5,393 bases of DNA, taken from NCBI RefSeq assembly GCF_019695415.1, contig NZ_JAIFKJ010000419.1, positions 1-5,393 on the forward strand, read 5' to 3'. The position numbers and the translations under genes were made by a program. Origin of the DNA: Thiohalocapsa sp. GTDB taxonomy: Bacteria > Pseudomonadota > Gammaproteobacteria > Chromatiales > Chromatiaceae. The number at the start of each line of letters is the position of its first letter. The stretch's first letter is position 1. Shown here in pieces: positions 1 to 5,393 of this stretch. Under the pieces are notes generated by a model, which was not told the origin of the DNA, searched no databases, and was given only the letters and a program-made list of their open reading frames with translations.

Positions 1-399
1 TGTCCAGATAAACCAGCAAGCCAGCATGTCCCCGATGGTCGAATCGACAAGCCGGAAGAATACTACAAGGGGACGGGGGCCGACCCAGGCGCGCTCTGGG
101 GACAGTATCTGTACCTCATGGCTACGGTGGGTGTCCGCTGCCCGCTCAACTGGGAACCCCGGCCCTCGAGGCATCGGTGTCGGCTCTGGGTCGTTACCTG
201 CCAGCGGGCGCGGCCCGCCGATCGACCGCAATGTGATCCGAAGCGGACGATCGTCAACGACGAGCGGACGGGTCGCTGTCTGTTGGGTACCGGCCTGGGC
301 CCTCGGAACAGTGAGCAGCAACGTTTCGCAGTGATCAGCGTGGTTTGCGACGAGTCCTCAGGTTTAGCTACGCTGTGGCATCGGTCAATCTTGGCTTAG
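1..399 (+). pseudogene. Possible truncated 3' end of an unidentified coding region
   Basis: Frame 1 has no stop from the left edge of the window until TAG at 397-399, about 132 codons. The first part (bases 25-125) reads like real protein, with DGRIDKPEEYYKG, then a stretch GALWGQYLYLMATVG that could be a short hydrophobic helix, and codons that mostly end in G or C. From about base 140 onward the translation becomes rich in Arg, Cys and Trp and no longer looks like a folded protein. This suggests a frameshift or an old junction near 130-170, or simply a chance open frame in GC-rich DNA. I do not recognise the family. The sequence to the left of the window would show whether this is the tail of a gene. 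Confidence 0.22.
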
Positions 400-563
400 C
401 AGCGGGCAGCCTGTCTTCGTCAGCCGGCGATCCCGGTATCGAGCATCACAAGCGGCGGAGCCGGTATCCATCACGACAAGCACGGGAGTTGTCTATGGTG
501 TCCATAACAAATGCTCGCAGAACCCATTGCAGTTGATCGCGCTATGGAGCGGAGTAGCGTGAC
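400..563. other. Non-coding stretch with minor repeats
   Basis: I see no convincing gene here. It contains two imperfect copies of the pattern CCGGTATC-N7-ACAAGC (433-453 and 461-481, 28 bp apart). It also holds a small inverted repeat TATGG-TGT-CCATA (494-506) and a pair of arms CGCTA (540-544) and TAGCG (555-559) that flank the weak ribosome-binding site of the fragment starting at 564. The composition is less GC-rich than the genes downstream. Together with the broken frames on either side it looks like decayed DNA, although the inverted repeats could be old operator sites. Confidence 0.3.
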
Positions 564-620
564 ATGGAGAAGCGGCTCACCCACAAGCAAGGCAAGCACT
601 TGGCCTCCATCTACAATTAG
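564..620 (+). pseudogene. N-terminal remnant of a LexA-like winged-helix regulator
   Basis: The 18-codon frame MEKRLTHKQGKHLASIYN starts at ATG 564 behind a plausible ribosome-binding site (GGAG at 551-554, 9 nt spacing) and ends at TAG 618-620. From memory, it resembles the start of small LexA-type winged-helix DNA-binding proteins that begin with a pattern like LT-x-KQG-x-x-LA-x-IY-x-YT and continue into a Pro-rich helix-turn-helix region. The stop sits where Tyr of that 'YT' is expected, and the next codon is ACA (Thr), which suggests a Tyr-to-stop change. The similarity then fades and yjbQ begins 29 bp later, so the rest of the gene is gone. The match covers only 18 residues and could be chance; a very short real peptide is the other possibility. 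Confidence 0.38.
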
Positions 621-648
621 ACACCGCGGTCCGGTCTGACTGAGCCCT

Positions 649-1053
649 ATGTTGGAAACCATCCGCCTCGTGACCCGCACCCGTGAGGTGCTCGTGGACA
701 TCACCCCGCAGGTCCGCGAGGTCGTTGCCCGCAGCGGTGTGCAGAACGGCCTGCTCAGCGTCTATGCGCAAGGTGCCACGGCCGCCATCATGATCCAGGA
801 GAACTGGGACGACAGCGTGCAGACGGATGTCGTGGAGCTTCTGCGGCAGCTCATCCCCCGCGGCGTCTGGCGGCACGATGCCCAGGACGGCAACGGCGAT
901 TCGCACCTCAAGGCCGGGTTGGTGGGGCCCTCGGAGACCATCCCCATCATCGATGGCCAGCTCGGGCTCTCCACCTGGCAGAATGTGTTCTTCTGCGAGT
1001 TCGACGGGCCGCGGAGCGATCGGCGGGTGGTTTGTACGGTGCTATCGCGTTGA
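649..1053 (+). CDS. yjbQ: YjbQ/UPF0047 family protein (secondary thiamine-phosphate synthase type)
   Basis: This 134-residue protein has the usual length and all hallmarks of the YjbQ/UPF0047 family, small cytoplasmic beta-sandwich proteins that form trimers. Visible motifs are GATAAIMIQENWD (residues 42-54), an HDAQDGNGDSHLKA block (76-89) with His76 and His87, and the C-terminal pattern PIIDGQLGLSTWQ plus FFCEFDGPR (99-122). The GATAA form replaces the HTSA form of the E. coli protein; I recall both in the family. Members have been reported to give weak thiamine-phosphate synthase activity that can replace ThiE in E. coli, but the main physiological role is unsettled. The ATG at 649 fits the family's N-terminus, although the ribosome-binding site is weak. 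It follows the ruined regulator fragment and lies 230 bp upstream of a Nudix gene that is also linked to thiamine phosphates. Confidence 0.93.
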   Translation: MLETIRLVTRTREVLVDITPQVREVVARSGVQNGLLSVYAQGATAAIMIQENWDDSVQTDVVELLRQLIPRGVWRHDAQDGNGDSHLKAGLVGPSETIPIIDGQLGLSTWQNVFFCEFDGPRSDRRVVCTVLSR

Positions 1054-1080
1054 TGCTGTCATGGGGTGCGTAGGCCATCG

Positions 1081-1109
1081 GCGTAGGCGCTTTGGTCGGA
1101 AGCCTGCGC
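1081..1109 (+). terminator. Hairpin downstream of yjbQ, possible terminator
   Basis: GCGTAGGC (1081-1088) pairs with GCCTGCGC (1102-1109), an 8-bp stem with one G-U wobble and a 13-nt loop, 27 bp after the yjbQ stop. No T-run follows (ATTGCAC), so it is not a classic intrinsic terminator. It could protect the 3' end or assist Rho-dependent ending. A second GCGTAGGC at 1068-1075 could pair with the same right arm and form a competing hairpin. Confidence 0.3.
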
Positions 1110-1116
1110 ATTGCAC

Positions 1117-1144
1117 AGTACGGAGTACGGAGTACCAAGTACGT
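1117..1144. repeat. 7-bp tandem repeat, four copies, AGTACNN
   Basis: Four head-to-tail units can be read: AGTACGG (1117-1123), AGTACGG (1124-1130), AGTACCA (1131-1137) and AGTACGT (1138-1144). Each carries the palindromic core GTAC. Three more GTAC cores occur 100 bp on (1247-1250, 1253-1256, 1267-1270), in contexts such as CCGTACCTC that resemble the repeat read on the other strand. The two clusters flank a 12-bp palindrome. The function is unknown; slippage-prone intergenic repeat DNA is the simplest reading. Confidence 0.7.
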
Positions 1145-1182
1145 GAGCCGGACGCTTGACCGGCCCGCTGTATCTGTCTGAA

Positions 1183-1194
1183 CGGTGCGCACCG
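1183..1194. promoter_or_regulatory. Perfect 12-bp palindrome, possible operator
   Basis: CGGTGCGCACCG is its own reverse complement. It lies 89 bp upstream of the chosen Nudix start. A TTGACC at 1156-1161 resembles a -35 element, but no good -10 box follows at the proper distance (the best candidate, TCTGAA at 1177-1182, matches poorly). It may be an operator or a small transcript hairpin; a chance palindrome in GC-rich DNA is possible. Confidence 0.25.
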
Positions 1195-1283
1195 GATGAT
1201 TCGCTGAGCAGGGAGTGCGGAGGTCGGACCCTGCACCGTGCGCTGCGTACCCGTACCTCGCGCTACGTACTCAATCCTTCCTG

Positions 1284-2156
1284 ATGCCCTTCCTCACCCA
1301 CATACGCGCCTGCAACCACTGGCGCCCGGCGGACTTCCAGCCCTTTGGCTTGGCTGGCGAGCAGCTGGGCTGGGTGCGGCGCAGCTTCGCGCGGGCGCTG
1401 GCCGGGCTCGGGGAAGACTTCACGCTGGTGGACGATACGCTGCACTGGCAGACTGCGCCCGACGACTTCGATGCGCGCACCGACGCGTTCGCGGCGCTGA
1501 GCGCGGACCTCGACCAGCGCAACTTGGTGAGCCATCTGCACGGCGAGCGCTACCCCGTACTGAATGCCAATCGCGAGGCGCGCTTCCTCATGGACCGCGC
1601 GGTGGCGCCGTACTTCGGTATCCGCGCCTTCGGCCAGCATCTGAACGGCTATGTGCGCCGCGACGATGGGCTGCACCTGTGGATCGGGCGCCGCTCCCGC
1701 AGCCGCCGCGTGGCGCCGGGAAAGCTCGACCACATGGTCGCGGGCGGCCTACCCTGGGGCATCTCGCTCGCAGACAATCTGCGCAAGGAGTGCTGGGAGG
1801 AGGCAGCGCTGCCGGCCGAGATCGCCGACCGCGCCCGGCCCGTGGGCATCGTTTCCTACTGCCGGGACTCCGACCGCGGCCTCAAGCCCGACACCATCTA
1901 CTGCTACGATCTCGAGCTGCCCGAGGGCATCGAGCCGCGCTGCAACGACGATGAGGTGGAATCCTTCCACCTCATGCCCGCCCGCGAGGTGATGCGCATC
2001 ATCGAGACCACTCAGGACTTCAAGCTCAATTGCAACCTGGTGATCATCGACTTTCTCATCCGCCACGGCCTCATCGGGCCGGAGCACCCGGACTACCTGG
2101 CCATCGCATCCGGCCTGCGGGCGACGTTGCCATCGGGGCAGACGGAGCCATCTTGA
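1284..2156 (+). CDS. DUF4743/Nudix hydrolase, thiamine diphosphate damage-control type
   Basis: This 290-residue protein has the two-part build of the DUF4743-Nudix family: an N-terminal domain (about 1-115, beginning MPFLTHIRACN) and a Nudix fold (about 116-265). Family signatures include FGQHLNGYV (116-124), LWIGRRS (132-138), PGKLDHMVAGG (145-155) and FLIRHGLI (257-264). The Nudix box keeps G154 and KECWEEA (168-174), the metal-binding helix. The first Glu of the classical box is Ile160; I recall this departure across the family. Eukaryotic and yeast homologues (YJR142W, plant Nudix24) hydrolyse oxo- and oxy-thiamine diphosphates to monophosphates, removing damaged cofactor. By inference this cytoplasmic protein may do the same. 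ATG 1284 was chosen because the MPFLTHI start fits the family; a GTG at 1215 would add 23 residues translated from repeat DNA, though it has GGGA upstream while 1284 has no evident ribosome-binding site. Confidence 0.88.
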   Translation: MPFLTHIRACNHWRPADFQPFGLAGEQLGWVRRSFARALAGLGEDFTLVDDTLHWQTAPDDFDARTDAFAALSADLDQRNLVSHLHGERYPVLNANREARFLMDRAVAPYFGIRAFGQHLNGYVRRDDGLHLWIGRRSRSRRVAPGKLDHMVAGGLPWGISLADNLRKECWEEAALPAEIADRARPVGIVSYCRDSDRGLKPDTIYCYDLELPEGIEPRCNDDEVESFHLMPAREVMRIIETTQDFKLNCNLVIIDFLIRHGLIGPEHPDYLAIASGLRATLPSGQTEPS

Positions 2157-2293
2157 CCGGCGCACAATAGGCCCCGTCGGCGTTGCCGGCCCTGTGCCCA
2201 CACGGCGGCGGGTGTCGATGCGTTGCCGGTGCCGATGTCAGGCGCAGCGCATTTGCCCAACACCGCGGCCGCCGCCCGAATCACTCGTCCCCG

Positions 2294-2363
2294 GACCATC
2301 GACCCCAGACCATCAACCCCAGAGCATCAGCCCTAAAGCACAAGCCCCAGAGTCTCACCCAAG
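2294..2363. repeat. 14-bp degenerate tandem repeat abutting ispG start
   Basis: Five consecutive 14-bp units fit without gaps: GACCATCGACCCCA (2294-2307), GACCATCAACCCCA (2308-2321), GAGCATCAGCCCTA (2322-2335), AAGCACAAGCCCCA (2336-2349) and GAGTCTCACCCAAG (2350-2363). The first two differ by one base and the copies decay toward the gene. A further weak unit may lie at 2278-2292. The array ends three bases before the ispG ATG and so forms most of its leader. The strand is C-rich and G-poor, so the leader RNA is probably unstructured. Confidence 0.75.
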
Positions 2364-2366
2364 GCC

Positions 2367-3614
<1,248 letters not shown>

Positions 3615-3660
3615 AGCCAGAGCGCCCCGGCTCACGCCGACAAGCCGCCGTCCACGGGAA

Positions 3661-3678
3661 ACACCGCCGCGGCGGTGT
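3661..3678. terminator. Perfect 18-bp palindrome downstream of ispG
   Basis: ACACCGCCGCGGCGGTGT is an exact palindrome beginning 47 bp after the ispG stop. As RNA it would form a strong GC stem, though its central bases must open to make a loop. There is no T-tract after it (CACCACTC), so classic intrinsic termination is not supported. A transcript-stabilising hairpin or a dimeric-protein operator are alternatives. Confidence 0.35.
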
Positions 3679-3760
3679 CACCACTCGGCCGGCGTGCCGT
3701 GCCTTAGGTTGCGCCGCGCCACAAGCATCTGCCGAGCTGCCCCTTTGCCGATGGGGAATA

Positions 3761-3779
3761 GTGCCCATCTTGAGGGCAC
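3761..3779. promoter_or_regulatory. Hairpin GTGCCC-N7-GGGCAC upstream of the GlcG/HbpS-like gene
   Basis: GTGCCC (3761-3766) and GGGCAC (3774-3779) are perfect inverted arms around a 7-base loop, 83 bp before the next start codon. It could be an operator or a leader hairpin. I could not find a convincing sigma-70 promoter beside it. Confidence 0.25.
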
Positions 3780-3862
3780 CGGTGGGCCGCCCCCTCTGGT
3801 TTCGACCCGCCGAGCATATCGCGCCACCAATCTCCAACGACACCCGAACGAGGAGTTCTTGC

Positions 3863-4387
3863 ATGATCCGTCCGCTCCGTACCCGCGCCGCCGCCGGCGT
3901 CAGCATCATCTGGGCCGCCGCGTTAATCACTGCAGGCGCCGCCGCACCGGCCCTGGCAGAAGACCCGATGACCGTGTCCGTCAAGCGCCTGTCGCTGGAC
4001 ACGGCGCAGAAGATCGCCCAGGCCACCGTGGACGCCTGCCGCGAGAAGGGCATCCAGATCGGTGTGACCGTTGTGGACCGGGACGGCGTTGTGCAGGTGC
4101 AGCTGCGTGACACCATCGCCGCGCCCATCACGGTGCCCATCAGCTACAAGAAAGCGTACACGGCAGTGAACTTCAACGCCAACACCTCCGCCCTCGCCGA
4201 GCGGGCCGACACCGCCGTGGGCCGGCAGGACTTCCTGGTCATGTCAGCAGGCGGCGTTACTGTCACCAGCGGCGGCTCCCTGATCGGCGGTGTGGGCGTG
4301 AGCGGCGCACCCGCCGGCGAGACAGACGAGGAGTGCGCACAAGCGGGCGTCGACGCGGTGCAGGACGACCTGGAAATGGCGTTCTGA
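3863..4387 (+). CDS. Exported GlcG/HbpS-family heme-binding-like protein
   Basis: The 174-residue protein begins with a signal peptide: basic MIRPLRTR, a hydrophobic stretch (about 11-28) and a likely cut after ALA at residue 32, so the product should be periplasmic or secreted. The mature part matches the GlcG/HbpS family (DUF336, PF03928), with GVTVVDRDGVVQ (67-78), KKAYTAVNF (96-104) and the glycine-rich end GGSLIGGVGVSGAPAGETDE (137-156). Some members of the family, such as Streptomyces HbpS, bind heme and sense redox stress; GlcG of the glycolate locus has no clear role. Ligand and function here are therefore unknown. The start at ATG 3863 is well supported by GAGGAG at 3850-3855, 7 nt upstream, and by the signal peptide. 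A longer frame from GTG 3761 is unlikely. It may be read alone or with the exported hydrolase 189 bp downstream. Confidence 0.88.
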   Translation: MIRPLRTRAAAGVSIIWAAALITAGAAAPALAEDPMTVSVKRLSLDTAQKIAQATVDACREKGIQIGVTVVDRDGVVQVQLRDTIAAPITVPISYKKAYTAVNFNANTSALAERADTAVGRQDFLVMSAGGVTVTSGGSLIGGVGVSGAPAGETDEECAQAGVDAVQDDLEMAF

Positions 4388-4576
4388 TCCGGCACGCCCA
4401 TGCGCCGGTCGTCTCCCGGCCATTGTCCGGGGGGCGCCGTGCATTCGCCTCAACCACGCAGCCTAGGCCAAGCGGGCCGCGTGGAGGCCTGCCGTCCCTC
4501 GATGCACCACCCTGCCCCGAACACTTGCCCGGACGGCCTCTGCTTTACGCCCAAACTCAGCGAAAGGTCCCGAACC
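4388..4576. other. Intergenic region with weak hairpins
   Basis: No gene is evident in this 189-bp gap. GCCGG (4404-4408) and CCGGC (4416-4420) can form a 5-bp stem shortly after the upstream stop. A second structure pairs CCACGC (4454-4459) with GCGTGG (4479-4484), with an inner GGCC/GGCC stem and a one-sided 6-base bulge. Neither is followed by a T-run. A promoter for the next gene may be here, but I cannot identify one. Confidence 0.3.
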
Positions 4577-5356
4577 ATGCGCATGCTTTTCCCCTTCTTT
4601 GTGCTTCTTTTCTCTGCCGGCACCGTCCTGGCGGAGGTGCAGACCAAGGCCGTCGAGTACATGGACGAGGACGTGCCGCTCACAGGCCACCTGTACTGGG
4701 ACGACAGCATCGAGGGCAAGCGCCCCGGTGTGCTGGTGATCCACGAATGGTGGGGCCTGAACGACTATGCGAAGAAGCGGGCGGAGATGCTCGCTGAGCT
4801 GGGCTACGTCGCCTTCGCCGCCGACATGTACGGCAACAACCAGGTGACGGATCAACCGAGCCAGGCCCGGGATTGGATGCAGGAGGTCACCGCCGATGTG
4901 GAGCTGTGGCGCCAGCGCGCCGCACTCGGGCTGGAGCAGCTCAAGGCCAGCGAGTACACCGACACGGACAAGACCGCGGCCATCGGCTACTGCTTCGGCG
5001 GCGGCACGGTCATGCAAATGGCCTACGGCGGTGCCGATGTGCTCGGCGTTGTGAGCTTCCACGGCTCGCTGCCCGCAGCCCCCGAAGAGGTCCAGGGCAA
5101 GATCGCGCCCGAGATTCTGGTGCTGCACGGCCAGGCCGACAGCTTCATCGCGCCCGAGGTGGTGACCAACTTCCAGAACAAGCTGGAAGAGGCCGGTGCC
5201 AACTGGGAGATGGACATCTACGGCGGCGCCCGCCACGGCTTTACCAACCCGGACGCCGGCGACTACGGCATCGACAATCTGGAGTACGACGCCCAGGCCG
5301 ACGCCCGCTCCTGGGCGCGCATGCAGGCCTTCTTCGACGAGCTGTTCGGCAACTGA
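4577..5356 (+). CDS. Exported dienelactone hydrolase family protein
   Basis: This 259-residue alpha/beta-hydrolase belongs to the dienelactone hydrolase family (PF01738). The catalytic set is visible: nucleophile Cys139 in GYCFGGG (137-143), Asp188 in LHGQADSF (183-190) and His220 in ARHGF (218-222), with Glu57 in VIHEWWG (54-60) matching the Glu that holds the cysteine in the classical enzyme. The Cys nucleophile supports a carboxymethylenebutenolidase-like enzyme rather than an ordinary Ser esterase, but many paralogues have unknown substrates. A signal peptide MRMLFPFFVLLFSAGTVLA with a likely cut after residue 19 places it outside the cytoplasm, unlike the cytoplasmic ClcD-type enzymes. 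ATG 4577 has GAAAGG at 4562-4567, 9 nt upstream; the in-frame ATG at 4400 would bury the signal peptide. No catechol-degradation genes are in the window. Confidence 0.92.
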   Translation: MRMLFPFFVLLFSAGTVLAEVQTKAVEYMDEDVPLTGHLYWDDSIEGKRPGVLVIHEWWGLNDYAKKRAEMLAELGYVAFAADMYGNNQVTDQPSQARDWMQEVTADVELWRQRAALGLEQLKASEYTDTDKTAAIGYCFGGGTVMQMAYGGADVLGVVSFHGSLPAAPEEVQGKIAPEILVLHGQADSFIAPEVVTNFQNKLEEAGANWEMDIYGGARHGFTNPDAGDYGIDNLEYDAQADARSWARMQAFFDELFGN

Positions 5357-5393
5357 CGGCCGACGCCGCCGACCAGGTCCGCACCACTTCCGA

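Noticed and set aside
26..334. 102-codon + strand open frame near the left edge
   Set aside because: The composition is rich in Ser, Arg and Gly with no ribosome-binding site and no domain; it overlaps the frame that runs in from the window edge.
433..481. Two imperfect direct repeats considered as a CRISPR or insertion-sequence end
   Set aside because: There are only two loosely matching copies, with no spacer array, no transposase and no flanking target duplication.
1054..1283. TPP riboswitch upstream of the thiamine-linked Nudix gene
   Set aside because: The conserved CUGAGA and ACCUGAUCUGG-type segments of the THI element are absent; only an isolated CTGAG is present.
1263..1733. Minus-strand open frame opposite the Nudix gene
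   Set aside because: The translation has no motif and overlaps a well-supported + strand protein.
3761..3862. N-terminal extension of the GlcG/HbpS-like gene from GTG 3761
   Set aside because: It would place 34 residues before a good signal peptide; ATG 3863 has a strong ribosome-binding site.
4400..4576. N-terminal extension of the hydrolase gene from ATG 4400
   Set aside because: It would bury the signal peptide behind 59 unrelated residues; ATG 4577 has GAAAGG at a proper distance.
4463..5236. Minus-strand open frame (257 codons) opposite the dienelactone hydrolase gene
   Set aside because: It is antisense to a gene with a complete catalytic set and shows no recognisable motif or ribosome-binding site.

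Overview
The window is GC-rich DNA (most coding stretches look well above 60% GC) from a bacterium that uses the MEP isoprenoid pathway. The gene content, the long (415-residue) form of IspG, and the bacterial DUF4743-type Nudix protein fit a proteobacterium, most likely a high-GC gammaproteobacterium or betaproteobacterium. That assignment is inference; the window contains no rRNA or other marker gene.

Layout, left to right, with all supported genes on the + strand. (1) Bases 1-648 hold no intact gene. One reading frame is open from the left edge to a stop at 399 and may be the ruined 3' end of a gene. At 564-620 an 18-codon fragment resembles the first residues of a LexA-like winged-helix regulator family and is cut off by a stop. 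(2) 649-1053 encodes a YjbQ/UPF0047 protein. (3) 1054-1283 is an intergenic region with a hairpin, a 7-bp GTAC tandem repeat and a 12-bp palindrome. (4) 1284-2156 encodes a DUF4743/Nudix hydrolase of the thiamine-diphosphate damage-control type. (5) 2157-2366 is intergenic and ends in five degenerate 14-bp tandem repeats that run to the start of the next gene. (6) 2367-3614 is ispG, complete with its iron-sulfur cysteines. (7) 3615-3862 is intergenic, with a perfect 18-bp palindrome and a second hairpin. (8) 3863-4387 encodes an exported GlcG/HbpS-like protein. (9) 4388-4576 is intergenic. (10) 4577-5356 encodes an exported dienelactone-hydrolase-family protein.

How the genes may work together: the five intact genes are separated by gaps of 189-249 bp, so this is not a tight operon. 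The YjbQ and Nudix neighbours both have published links to thiamine phosphates. IspG lies downstream in the pathway that starts from DXP, which is also the precursor of the thiamine thiazole ring. This may be a loose thiamine/isoprenoid neighbourhood, or coincidence. The last two genes both encode secreted, signal-peptide proteins and may form a separate extracytoplasmic pair. I see no clear new defence, mobile or RNA system. The most unusual features are the two unrelated short tandem-repeat tracts sitting just upstream of gene starts that lack good ribosome-binding sites, and the decayed regulator fragment.
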